Origin: Streptomyces qaidamensis
GTDB taxonomy: Bacteria > Actinomycetota > Actinomycetes > Streptomycetales > Streptomycetaceae
Direction: 5' to 3'
DNA: 64,000 nucleotides
NCBI RefSeq assembly: GCF_001611795.1
Contig: NZ_CP015098.1
Coordinates: forward strand, 4,526,001 to 4,590,000
The notes beneath the pieces are model-generated. The model saw nothing but the letters and a program-made list of their open reading frames with translations. It did no database searches and had not been told where the DNA came from. Below, piece by piece: positions 36,285-44,900 of the stretch. The translations under genes and the position numbers were made by a program. How positions within the stretch are numbered: position 1 is the stretch's first letter; every line of letters starts with the position of its first letter.

Positions 36285-36863
36285 TCATGCTTCCGGCTCG
36301 GCGGCCAGGCAGTGCCGTCCAGCGGCGATCAGCCGGGCTACCGCCAGCGGCCTGCACAGCGCCGCGGCCGAATCCATCGGCACCGACCAGTAGGTGGTCC
36401 GGCGGGGGGCTCCGGCAACGTCGGGTCGCGGAACGCCCAGGTAGCTGCCGCGGCCGAGGCAGTCCACGTCCGAGGTACGCCACTCGTCGACGGCTACGTG
36501 CCACGTCGTCGGCATGCTGGCGGGGACCACCGCGTAGTACCGCTCGTGGTGGGGGTCGCAGATGACCGGGCCGCCGTCGAGTGCCTCGCCCAGGAACGCG
36601 TCCAGCTGGGCGGCTTCGGTGCTGGCGGTGAGGGCGACCACCAGTCGCCCCGGGATGCGCACAGCGGAGAACAGGGTGCCCAACGGCAGCATCGCCACGT
36701 CGTGCTGTTCCCACTCCAGCCGAGCCCGGGCGCGGCCGTGTGCCGGCAGGGTCGACAGAAGCCAGTGCTCGGTGGCAAGACGGCGGTCCGCGGCAGGGTG
36801 GACCAGCACGCCGGGCGCGGCATGGACGGGCCGTAAGGCCTGCTGGCTGTGGTCGCTGGTCAT
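36285..36863 (-). CDS. Hypothetical protein between regulator and graspetide genes
   Basis: A 192-residue protein I do not recognise with certainty. It shows a globular core with VAMLPLGTLFSAVRIPGRLV near residue 60, VICDPHHERYYAVVPASMP near 105 and DVDCLGRGSYLGVPRPD near 135. It has no membrane helix and no signal peptide. A distant tie to primase-polymerase-like folds is conceivable but not supported by catalytic residues I can point to. The ATG at 36863 is chosen since it follows a GGAGG-like stretch and gives MTSDHSQQ. Same strand as the HTH gene upstream and tgmA downstream. Confidence 0.75.
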   Translation of the reverse strand: MTSDHSQQALRPVHAAPGVLVHPAADRRLATEHWLLSTLPAHGRARARLEWEQHDVAMLPLGTLFSAVRIPGRLVVALTASTEAAQLDAFLGEALDGGPVICDPHHERYYAVVPASMPTTWHVAVDEWRTSDVDCLGRGSYLGVPRPDVAGAPRRTTYWSVPMDSAAALCRPLAVARLIAAGRHCLAAEPEA

Positions 36864-36931
36864 GCTCGCGCCTCCCCTGTCGCATGTGGTCCGCCTCACA
36901 CACGCGACCGTAGGGAGAAGCAGTCGTGCTG

Positions 36932-36952
36932 ACCCGAGCTGACAGTTCGGGT
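36932..36952. promoter_or_regulatory. Imperfect palindrome in HTH to unknown-gene gap
   Basis: Arms ACCCGA (36932-36937) and TCGGGT (36947-36952) flank a CTGACAG centre. It lies in the 110-base gap upstream of the unknown gene, a plausible operator for the adjacent HTH protein. Confidence 0.4.
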
Positions 36953-36973
36953 GAGCCACAGGCTCGCCGGGCT

Positions 36974-38176
36974 CTACACGAGCCCGATGCGTAGCGCCAG
37001 CTGCTCGGCCTGCCGGGCGTGCATTGCCCGGGCCCTGCGGATCACCGTCAGAACCAGCTGCCGTGCGAGCGGCGTCCGGGCCAGGTCCTCCGGGGCCATC
37101 GCCTCCAGTCCCAGGAGGGACAGCAGCGCCGCGGCGTCATCCCGTCGCTGGCTGTGGCAGGCCGCGACCTCCAGGCCGAAGGTGAACTCCCGTTCCAGCG
37201 AGGGCAGCCCACTGGTGTCGATGGCGTCCGCAGTGTGCAGCGCCTCTCCGGTCTCGCCCGCCTCCATCTCGATGGACACGGCGTGCAGCGCCACGTTTGT
37301 AGGCCCGAACACGGTCCAGGCGACGTTGCTGCTGTCGGACACGGCGCGCGCCGCGGGCGCCGCGTGTTCCCTCAGCCGTTCCCGAGCCTCCCACCACCGG
37401 CGTCGGCGGGCGGCGGCGACCACCGCGACGAGTTGCAGAGCACCGCCCATCGCCTTTCGGTCAGCCTCCGCTACTCGCGCGGCGGATACCTGCTCAGCGG
37501 CCCGCAACGCCAATGCCTCAGCCTCGCCGGGCTGGCCTGCGGCGAGCAGCACATGCCCGAGGTTCCACTGGGCGGCGGCGATCCGCAGCGGGTCGTCGGC
37601 GTCCTCAGCCGCGCGCATGGCCCTGTCGGCGGCGAGCGTGGCCAGATCTACGCGGCCGGTGCGGCGCAGATACGAGCGGAGCAGGCAGTACAGGTCTGCG
37701 GCCGCTCGGAGTACGGCGCGGCGCTCCGCCTGGTCCGCACCCGCCCGGGCGGCCCGTACGGCGTGCTCAGTATCGGCGACCAGGCCGGGCAGCGTCTCGG
37801 CGGCTCTGGTGAAACGGTCGCCCGCGGTCTGCCAGCTCTGCCACGCAGCCTCCACCCGGTCCCTCAGCGCGGCTGCCGATACGGGCGGGGCGCTTAGGGC
37901 CGGGCCGTAGCCGAGGAGTGCCCGCCCGACCGCGGCCTCGGCGGTGTCTGTCGTCTCCGCCTCGGCCGGCGGCTGCTCCGACAGCAGGGCGGCCGTGGGC
38001 ACTCCCAGCTCTTGTGCGAGGGCGTACAGGATGGGCAACGAAGGCACCTTGAGGCCGCGCTCGATCTGCGACAGGTAGTCGGGTGAGATGCCCACCAGCC
38101 CGGCCACGGCATCCTGCCGGCGGCCGCCGCGGTAGTGCCGGATCCGGTCCCCGATGGGGAGGTCTGCTGCAACCAT
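36974..38176 (-). CDS. XRE-family regulator with TPR-like sensor domain
   Basis: A 400-residue protein. The N-terminal helix-turn-helix is at residues 5-65 (IGDRIRHYRGGRRQDAVAGL, then VGISPDYLSQIERGLKVPSL). An alpha-helical repeat domain follows with TPR-like units such as RIAAAQWNLGHVLLAAGQPG and ALRAAEQVSAARVAEADRKA. This layout is common in actinomycete regulators that sense small peptides or partner proteins. The ATG at 38176 has GAGGAG seven bases upstream. It is divergent from the HAD gene and reads toward the graspetide operon, so it is a candidate controller of it. Confidence 0.85.
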   Translation of the reverse strand: MVAADLPIGDRIRHYRGGRRQDAVAGLVGISPDYLSQIERGLKVPSLPILYALAQELGVPTAALLSEQPPAEAETTDTAEAAVGRALLGYGPALSAPPVSAAALRDRVEAAWQSWQTAGDRFTRAAETLPGLVADTEHAVRAARAGADQAERRAVLRAAADLYCLLRSYLRRTGRVDLATLAADRAMRAAEDADDPLRIAAAQWNLGHVLLAAGQPGEAEALALRAAEQVSAARVAEADRKAMGGALQLVAVVAAARRRRWWEARERLREHAAPAARAVSDSSNVAWTVFGPTNVALHAVSIEMEAGETGEALHTADAIDTSGLPSLEREFTFGLEVAACHSQRRDDAAALLSLLGLEAMAPEDLARTPLARQLVLTVIRRARAMHARQAEQLALRIGLV

Positions 38177-38257
38177 GCGCCCACTCCTCGCTCCTTGTTC
38201 TGAGCGTAGGGTGCCCGCTGCGTGGGGACCGGGAGTTCGTGAAGACGGGAGACGCTG

Positions 38258-38926
38258 GTGCCAGAACTGGTGTTGTGGGACATCGACCACACGTTGATGG
38301 CGACTCGGGGACTCGGCGGCGAGCTGTGGGGCGAGGCGTTCGAGCAGGTAACGGGGGTGCCGTTGCGGGAGCAGGCATCCGTGACCGGATCGACGGAGAG
38401 GGTGATCCTGCGTGAAACCGCACGCCTGCACGACCTCCCATACAGCGACGACCTGTTCGCGCGGTTCGCTGACGCCCTTGGCGCGGTGCACGTTCGACGT
38501 GCAGCGGAATTGCGAGAGCGCGGCCACGCGTTGCCCGGCGCCGCCGCGGTGCTCGCGGCCCTCGCGGAACGGGGCGTGCATCAGTCTGTCGTGACCGGCA
38601 ACGTGCACCAGGCCGCGGAAGTGAAGCTCGCCGTCTTCGGCCTCGACACCTACCTGCGACTCGATAACGGGGCGTACGGCGAGGATGGGGAAGGCCGCCC
38701 CGAGCTGCTGCACGCCGCACTCAAGCGGTCGGATGTGGCCCCGGCCGCCGCTGTGTTCGTCGGAGACACCCCGGCCGACGTGGCAGGGGGCCTGGAGGCC
38801 GGCGTACGAGTGGTTGCTGTCGCCACGGGGAAGACCTCGGCGAGCGAGTTGTGGGACGTCGGCGCGGAAGTGGTGCTGGACGACCTGGCCGATACGGGCA
38901 GGGCCCTCGCTGCTCTCCGGGCATGA
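38258..38926 (+). CDS. HAD-superfamily hydrolase (phosphatase)
   Basis: A 222-residue HAD subfamily IA-type phosphatase. Motif I is LVLWDIDHTLM (nucleophile Asp 8, acid Asp 10), motif II is SVVTGN, and motif IV is AVFVGDTPADVAGGLEAG near residue 165. The cap region lies between motifs I and II. GTG start behind GGGAG. The substrate is unknown. It is divergent from the HTH regulator and convergent with the phage lysis genes, so it is the last cargo gene. Confidence 0.88.
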   Translation: MPELVLWDIDHTLMATRGLGGELWGEAFEQVTGVPLREQASVTGSTERVILRETARLHDLPYSDDLFARFADALGAVHVRRAAELRERGHALPGAAAVLAALAERGVHQSVVTGNVHQAAEVKLAVFGLDTYLRLDNGAYGEDGEGRPELLHAALKRSDVAPAAAVFVGDTPADVAGGLEAGVRVVAVATGKTSASELWDVGAEVVLDDLADTGRALAALRA

Positions 38927-38932
38927 CGAAAT

Positions 38933-38963
38933 GCCCCCTCCCGCCCGAAGGGCGAGAGGGGGC
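38933..38963. terminator. Terminator between HAD gene and lysis module
   Basis: An 8-bp stem GCCCCCTC (38933-38940) with GAGGGGGC (38956-38963) and an inner CGCCC/GGGCG. It serves both convergent units. Confidence 0.75.
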
Positions 38964-38967
38964 GCAG

Positions 38968-39240
38968 TCACAGGTGCCAGGGGGTGAGGTCGAGGTCAGC
39001 TGGCGGTTCGGGTGCGGGCCCTGCCGAGGTGTCCGGGCCGACGCGTCGCGCCCAGCGGTGCAGGTCGAGGTAGGCGCGGGTCAGCAGCTTGCGCTGCGTC
39101 CGTTCCTCCTTGACCTCGCGGTCGAGCCGGTCGGTGATCGCCATGAAGTCCGAGCGCCGGTTCGTCGCCCGGCTCTGCGTCCACGACAGCAGCCCCACCA
39201 CCAGGGCGACGGCGCCGCCGACCAGTGCCCCCACATCCAT
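38968..39240 (-). CDS. Small phage membrane protein with coiled-coil
   Basis: A 90-residue protein with one N-terminal membrane helix (VGALVGGAVALVVGLLSW), then a charged coiled-coil-like part (AITDRLDREVKEERTQRKLL) and a Pro-rich tail. The layout resembles phage Rz-like or membrane-bound lysis accessory proteins, which is only suggestive. ATG start overlapping the previous stop as ATGA. Last gene of the lysis operon. Confidence 0.75.
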   Translation of the reverse strand: MDVGALVGGAVALVVGLLSWTQSRATNRRSDFMAITDRLDREVKEERTQRKLLTRAYLDLHRWARRVGPDTSAGPAPEPPADLDLTPWHL

Positions 39241-39674
39241 CAGCGTCTCGCCTTTCTCAGGTGCAGCGGGGGCGGATCGTCCATGCCGGACACCAGCACC
39301 ACGCCGATGGTGAACGCCCCCCACCCGCATGCGCTGCCCACGGCCGGCGGGTACGTGCTCGCTGCTGCGGCTGAGAACACCCCGGCCCACAGGCCGCCGG
39401 GAACCGCGAGCGCTACGTACCCGGCGGCCTGTGCGCGCGGGCACCCGGCGAGCAGGCCGGCCAACGTGGCGACGGCTCCGCACACCACCCACATCCAGCC
39501 GAGGGTGTCGAGGCCGCCGGGCACGTACCGGGTGAGGTCGGCCAGGCCGCGGGCGGTCCCGTAGCGGGGCTGGCCGATGATGCCCAGTCCGCCGTATCCA
39601 GCCCAGCCGAGGCCGAGGACGACGAGGAAGGCGCGGCGGTGGGAGAACCGCCGCGCCACCGCCGCGCCCCACAT
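39240..39674 (-). CDS. Phage polytopic membrane protein
   Basis: A 144-residue hydrophobic protein with four likely helices (for example FLVVLGLGWAGYGGLGIIG and WMWVVCGAVATLAGLLAG). No known family is recognised. It lies between the holin-like gene and the small coiled-coil protein and is tightly overlapped with both, so a lysis or membrane role is likely. Confidence 0.75.
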   Translation of the reverse strand: MWGAAVARRFSHRRAFLVVLGLGWAGYGGLGIIGQPRYGTARGLADLTRYVPGGLDTLGWMWVVCGAVATLAGLLAGCPRAQAAGYVALAVPGGLWAGVFSAAAASTYPPAVGSACGWGAFTIGVVLVSGMDDPPPLHLRKARR

Positions 39675-39940
39675 CAGACGCCCTTGGCGAGGCTAGCGGA
39701 GTTCCTCGTGCCGAACGCTCTGGCGAGCATGCCCTTGATGAGGGTGCCGCCCGCGGCGATGCCCGCGGCGGCCATGGTCTCCCAGAAGCTGGCGTGGAAC
39801 ATGTCGCCGGGGCCCGCCGCGATGGCGACGCCGCCCGCTGCGACCACGGCCGTGGCCAGGGTGCGCTCGGCGAGGTCTCTGGCGTAGGTCTTCGCCGTCT
39901 TCACGACGGTCTCGGCGCCAGGAAGGTTGAGCTGGGACAT
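39674..39940 (-). CDS. Holin-like protein
   Basis: An 88-residue protein. An amphipathic start (TYARDLAERTLATAVVAAGG) is followed by two hydrophobic segments separated by a short loop (VAIAAGPGDMFHASFWETMA, then AAGIAAGGTLIKGMLARAFG). Length, helix pattern and place next to the endolysin match actinophage r1t-type holins, which make the membrane lesion for lysis. ATG start. Confidence 0.65.
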   Translation of the reverse strand: MSQLNLPGAETVVKTAKTYARDLAERTLATAVVAAGGVAIAAGPGDMFHASFWETMAAAGIAAGGTLIKGMLARAFGTRNSASLAKGV

Positions 39941-39959
39941 GTGGTCCTCTATTCAGACG

Positions 39960-39981
39960 GGCTGCGCCAGCTGGCGCAGCC
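39960..39981. repeat. 22-bp perfect palindrome
   Basis: GGCTGCGCCAG joined directly to its own complement, between the endolysin stop and the holin-like start. It is too tight-looped for a classic terminator. Either a cruciform or RNA stem that tunes expression, or a binding site. Confidence 0.6.
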
Positions 39982-39998
39982 GATGACGGTGAGGTTGA

Positions 39999-40862
39999 TC
40001 AGGCCGTTACGCGGAAGCCGTGCTTCTGGCCGAGGCGCGTCAGGGAGTCCCTGCCGAAGTGCCCGTCCGCGGGCTCGCCGGGCCGCCGGCCGCGGTAACC
40101 GCACTTCTCCTGCCACTCACTGACGGCCGGCCGGGTCCGGGAGCCGAGGGAGCCGTCGATCCAGCGCTTCGCCAGCAGGCCCTCGCGGTACAGCGCGGTC
40201 TCGACGACCAGGCCCTCCGCCTTGTAGGTGGTGCCGCCCTGGGGCAGGCCCGGGTCGCGGCGCTGCGCGGCCTGAATGTGCCGCAGCGAGACGGACGGAT
40301 TCTTCGTGCCACCCGGCGCGGGGGCGGCAGGCTTCCCGGCCCGCTTGAGGATCTCGGGCAGCAGCTCGGCGCGGAACTGCGCGGCGCGCTTCTCGCCCGG
40401 GCAGGCGGTCCCGGAAGGCGACCACTGCGGGAACATGCGGTGGATGCCGTAGCCGGAGTCCGAGCCGCTGCGGCAGGCCCGCAGCTGGATGCCGTGGGTG
40501 CGGTGGCCCCATACGCCGAGGTCGGCCAGGGCGTCGAGCTGCTCATCCGTCCACGGGTCGCTGGCCTTCGTGTTGGAGGCGGTCTCGACGCTGATCGCGC
40601 CGGAGCCATCCGCGCGCAGGTTGGCCTGGTAGTTGGCGTCGGCGCGGGTGGTGGTGGACAGGTACTGGCCGATCGACCCGTCGAAGTCGACACCGAAGTG
40701 GCTCTCCAGTGACGTGCTGTTCTTCCAGTAGGCGTACAGGCGGTGCTCGTCCCACGGGGCGACGATGCTGTGGAAGATGACCTGTGTCGGTCTGATCTTG
40801 GGCTGCTCGCGGGCCTCCGGCTGGAGCTCCAGCCGGACCGCTTCCGTGTACCAGGCCATCAC
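39999..40862 (-). CDS. Endolysin: N-acetylmuramoyl-L-alanine amidase
   Basis: A 287-residue lysin. The amidase-2 domain (residues about 20-175) shows a zinc-type His in QVIFHSIVAPWDE, the substrate strand HFGVDFDGSIGQYLSTTT, and a second zinc site near ACPGEKRAAQ. A C-terminal cell-wall-binding type domain with a peptidoglycan-binding-like repeat (HIQAAQRRDPGLPQ, SRTRPAVSEWQEKCGYRG, HFGRDSLTRLGQKHGF) ends the protein. It cleaves peptidoglycan to release phage. The start is GTG 40862 or the adjacent ATG 40859. It overlaps the gene before it by 4 bases. Confidence 0.88.
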   Translation of the reverse strand: MMAWYTEAVRLELQPEAREQPKIRPTQVIFHSIVAPWDEHRLYAYWKNSTSLESHFGVDFDGSIGQYLSTTTRADANYQANLRADGSGAISVETASNTKASDPWTDEQLDALADLGVWGHRTHGIQLRACRSGSDSGYGIHRMFPQWSPSGTACPGEKRAAQFRAELLPEILKRAGKPAAPAPGGTKNPSVSLRHIQAAQRRDPGLPQGGTTYKAEGLVVETALYREGLLAKRWIDGSLGSRTRPAVSEWQEKCGYRGRRPGEPADGHFGRDSLTRLGQKHGFRVTA

Positions 40863-41164
40863 ACACGCTCCGGCCAGGCCCAGGTGCCCGGCTTGTTGCC
40901 CTCGGCGCGTGAGGTGGCCCAGAAGATGTCGTTGCCGTCCAGGAACACCTGGGCGTTTACCGTGATCTGAGCTTCCTTCCAGACGCGCACGAGCATCGCC
41001 GGGAAGACGTCACCCTCGGCCGCCCAGTTGCCGGTGTGGCCGACGAAGCCGGTGCGGTTGGAGGCGCTGCGGCTCTCGTGGAAGTCCTTGCGGCGCTGGT
41101 TGATCTGGTCGGCGTCCGCCTGGCTGAGGGTGTAGTGGACGATGCGTCCGATCGATGGCTTCAC
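40859..41164 (-). CDS. Phage hypothetical protein before the endolysin
   Basis: A 101-residue soluble protein. It opens MKPSIGRIVHYTLSQADADQ and has INQRRKDFHESRSASNR and then a beta-rich part (FPAMLVRVWKEAQITVNAQV). Small proteins of this kind with the IVHY start are common at actinophage lysis cassettes, but no function is known. First gene after the late terminator at 41185-41212. Confidence 0.75.
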   Translation of the reverse strand: MKPSIGRIVHYTLSQADADQINQRRKDFHESRSASNRTGFVGHTGNWAAEGDVFPAMLVRVWKEAQITVNAQVFLDGNDIFWATSRAEGNKPGTWAWPERV

Positions 41165-41184
41165 GTGGCCCTCCAGGGCATGAG

Positions 41185-41212
41185 AAAAGCCCCGGCCGGG
41201 CGGCTCGGGGCT
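41185..41212 (-). terminator. Terminator after the tail genes
   Basis: Stem AGCCCCG (41188-41194) with CGGGGCT (41206-41212), followed on the minus strand by TTTTCTC. It separates the structural operon from the lysis operon. Confidence 0.75.
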
Positions 41213-41231
41213 CTGAAAGAGGGGGGTGCGC

Positions 41232-41447
41232 TCAGGCGGGAGAGGCCGTCACCTCATACCGATGGGCGTTCACCGTGATGTTGGGCAGCTGCGCCAGATG
41301 CGCCTTCACCGCGTCCACGATGTCCTGCTCCGACACTCCGGCGATGCCGGAGCCCTCGGTGCTGAACTGGAGCAGAACAGTGCAGGCGGCCTCTGGCTGA
41401 AGGACGTCTGAAGCGCCGATCTCAACGTAGGGATACTGCAACTGCAC
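41232..41447 (-). CDS. Small phage protein, function unknown
   Basis: A 71-residue protein from GTG 41447 with GGAGGA upstream, giving VQLQYPYVEIGASDVLQ. The rest suggests a compact alpha/beta fold (CTVLLQFSTEGSGIAG, then QDIVDAVKAHLAQLPNITV). An earlier in-frame start at 41492 adds an Arg-rich shadow. Last gene before the terminator. Confidence 0.7.
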   Translation of the reverse strand: MQLQYPYVEIGASDVLQPEAACTVLLQFSTEGSGIAGVSEQDIVDAVKAHLAQLPNITVNAHRYEVTASPA

Positions 41448-41460
41448 GGGGTTCCTCCGA

Positions 41461-41967
41461 TCAGGCCGCAGCCTCGTACTCGCCGAAGACACGGATCGTG
41501 TCTCCGCTCGCCCACGCCCACGGCGAGGCCGCGTCGATCAGACCGACACCTGCCGCTGCGGCCGAGTCGATGCGGCCTGCCGCCATCTCGATCTCCATCG
41601 TGGTGGCCGTCGTCAGCCTGGACCGGACACCCATGCGGGAGCCGAGCCCAGCACTGGAGTCGGAGATCTCTCCGTACCCCGCGATGAGCGAGGTCGCCGC
41701 GGCGTTGACCGGCAGGCTGAAGCGCCAGTTGTCGCTGGCGCCGCCACCGCCGAAGTTCGTGGTGGCCCCGAAGGTGATCTCCATACGCCAATACACGGTC
41801 AGGGCAGACTGAGCGAAGCGAGCGATGACCGCCGCGTTGCCGAAACTCGGGGTGTTCACCCCCGTGCTCGTGGTCCACACCGGCACCCAGTCGCTCCAGG
41901 TCGGCGAGATCGACCGCAGTCGCCCCGCGGTCAGTCGCATACCTGGCTGCCACGGCTCGTACGGCAC
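41461..41967 (-). CDS. Phage tail-end structural protein
   Basis: A 168-residue beta-rich protein starting MPYEPWQPGMRLTAGRLRSI, a start seen in many actinophage tail appendage proteins. It has Gly/Ala-rich segments and a jelly-roll-like pattern of strands. It is 12 bases after the large tail adhesin gene. Probably part of the tail tip or side fibre. Inferred from position. Confidence 0.7.
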   Translation of the reverse strand: MPYEPWQPGMRLTAGRLRSISPTWSDWVPVWTTSTGVNTPSFGNAAVIARFAQSALTVYWRMEITFGATTNFGGGGASDNWRFSLPVNAAATSLIAGYGEISDSSAGLGSRMGVRSRLTTATTMEIEMAAGRIDSAAAAGVGLIDAASPWAWASGDTIRVFGEYEAAA

Positions 41968-41979
41968 GATGCTCCTCCT

Positions 41980-44900
41980 TCACAGGGCGACGACGGTGGG
42001 AGTGGCAAGCCGGACGTCCGTGCCCGCGGTCTGCGCCTTCACGACGCCGTTGCGGCTGCGGCGCACCGTCCACACCTGCGGGTTGGCGATGCGGACGTTG
42101 TCGAAGCGCGTCTCCAGCCCGGCGTTGGTGTTGCCGGTGTTCCGGAACGAGCGCACGCCGATGCTGGCGGCCGCCGTCAGCGAGGTGTCGGACACCTCGA
42201 TCTGCCACAGATCCGGCTCCCGGTCGGTAGCGAGCCAGATCTTCGCCTTCAGCGCGGTCCCGATCGCCTGGAAGCGGACGCGGTAGAACGTCGCTGCCGT
42301 GTGCGTCAGGGTGCTGGTGTACGTGGCGAGCTGGGTCTCCGTTCCGCCGACCCGCTTGCGCACGGTCAGCAGGAGGCCCGCAGAGGTCGTGATCTCCACC
42401 CTCGCCTGATACAGGGAGTTGTTGTCCACCGCGCGCGTGACGGGACCAGTGAAAACCGACGCACCCGTCGCCAGAGCCGACACCGCAACATCCGCATACA
42501 GATCCACGTCCGCACTCGGCGCCGGCACCAGGGCCAGGTGCGCAATGCCTGTGCTCGGCTGCGCCGCCACCCCGTACCCGGCTCCGACGCTGTGGTCCGC
42601 GCTCGGGGTCACGGTCCAGGCCTGGCCTGAGTCCGCCTGCCCCCAACTGCCGGCGGCCACGGTCCGGCCGAAGGCATCCCGGACCGAGTCCGCGATGGCG
42701 TCGACGGTGACGTGCTCCCCGCCGAGCTGGACGTCGAAGGGGAACTCGGCGGGCTTGCCCCCGGCCGGGCGGATGGTCACGCCGTGGACCCACAGCACGT
42801 CCGCCGCGGGAGGGAAGTTCGCCACGGTCGGGGCCGCGTTTGCCGTGAGCGCCCCGACCGGGGCTGTCGCGGTCAGCTCGAACCAGGTCCAGGTGTTGGC
42901 CAGGACCGCGAGCCCGGAGGCGCTGGTCGACTGGTACGCGCCTCCGGTGGTGAACCAGTTGAGGTTGAGGTTCACGGTCCGGGCTGTGGCGCAGCGGAGC
43001 CAGCCGGAGATGACGTACTGCTGGCCGACCGTCACCGGCACCGTGGAGGAACCAGCGTTGGGGAACTGCGCCACCCCGTCCGGGACCAGGCGCATCGCCC
43101 ACGCGCCCTCGAACGGCGCGGGCAACGGCGCGGCCACGCGGTCGAGGGTGCCGCCGTTGCCGAACCACCCGGCCAGGTCCGTCTCCAGATACGGGTTCGC
43201 GGTGAGGGGTGGCAGGGCGGTGACCCACGGGATGCCGTCGATGGCCCGCACGGTCAGCGTGGTGTCGTCCTCGTCGACCGCGACGACCAGCTGGCTGCCG
43301 TCGGTGTCGACCCGGCCCAGCACCGGATCCTCAACGACACCGACACGCCACGGTGAGCCCGGAGCGCACACGAAATCGATCTCCCACGTGCGCACCCCGA
43401 TGCGCTCGGTCAGGCCTTGCACGATCAAGTCCGCCGGCCCTGGGGGCAGGAAGTCCGGCAGGTCCGTGATGCGGATCAGGTCACCCTCGATCATGTCGAG
43501 GACGGTCGAGATCAGCGACGGGGCCCTGTGCAGCCGCACGGTGACCACTGGGTAGCGGGCCTCGTCGACCGTGCCCAGGTGCATCATCCAGTGCGCCATC
43601 GGCTCGGTCTGGCTGTCAGTAAAGAGGTTGATGGTGACGCTGTCGTCGTACCGTCCGACGCCGTCGGGCGGGTCCAGCACCGACAGGCGGCCGCTGGTGA
43701 GCTCCGCCCTGCCGGAGCTCCCGCCGATCCGCTCCACCGTGACGTCGTTGCGCAGGTTGGAGTCGTCGTCGACCGGCTCCAGCGCGCCCAAGCCTTTCGA
43801 CTCGTAGGACAGCGTGAGCTTCGGCGTCTGGTTGTACTGCGAGGCGCGGGTCCGGTAGCGCAGCCCCAGCCGGGACCGGTCCTCGACGAGGGTCCCGCCG
43901 TCGGCCTGCTCGCACTGCTCCAGCTGCTCCAGCAGGGTCGCCGGACGCTGGGCGCCCATGGCGGCCGTCTCGGCAGGGTCACCGGTGATGATGAGCGACA
44001 GAGACTCCTCGGCAGCGAGGCGGGTCAGCCGCGCTGCGGCCAGCTCGCCGCCGAACCCGTTGTCGGCGTCGTTGTAGATGGCCGTGTTGTTGGCCTGGAA
44101 GACGCCAACATGGCCGATCGCTGTGCCCTCCAGGCCGGCGCCGAACGACGACCGGATCGAGGTGACCCGGCCGACCGTGCCGGCGAAGCTGCCGGTGTGG
44201 AAGTGGCCGCCGCTGCTGTTCGCGGCGTTCAGCCAGCCGAGGTCCACGTCGACGTTGCCGCCGTTCTGGCGGGCGAAGATCCTTACCCTATTCCAGTTGC
44301 CGAAGAAGGACGGGCCGGATCCTGCGCCGGTGCTGGTGAGGAGCAGCTGGTTGTCGTCGGCGTCGAGGACCTGGAGCTGCACGTTGTTGGTCTGCACGCG
44401 GACCCGGTAGCGGTTGCCCGTGCCGGAGCACACGATCTCGTACAGCACGGCCTGGGCGACCGGAGCGGCCGGGATGAAGTTCACCAGCTCGACGTGCCAC
44501 GGGCCCGTGCCAGAGGCGGGCGGCGGCACGCTCGCCGAGAGGGAACCCCCGGGCTGGAGGACAGGCAGCGCCGACGAGCCGCCTAGCGAGTCGTCCGCCC
44601 CCATGTCGAACCCTGTCAACTTCATGGGAGCGACGCCGGGCACCGGGCTGTAGGCCTGGGTGGCCGCCGAGTCGTCCTCCATCGGCCAGTAGGCGAGCAG
44701 GGTGGAATCCGACGGGATACGCCGCCTCAGGGTGCTCTGCAGCAACTTCTTGCCCTGGTTGAGGCGGCGGAGGATGCCCGCGCCCTCACCCTCAACGCGG
44801 ATGAGGTGCCCGCCCCTGCTCCAGCGGGCGGGCCAGTCGGAGTACTCGCCGCTGAACCTCACCTGCCGGTTGGTGATCTCCGCCCCGCCCGCGGGCGTCC

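Noticed and set aside
38968..39672. 234-codon version of the small membrane protein
   Set aside because: The upstream two thirds are Arg/Gly-rich shadow of the polytopic membrane protein gene; the ATG at 39240 is coupled to that gene's stop.
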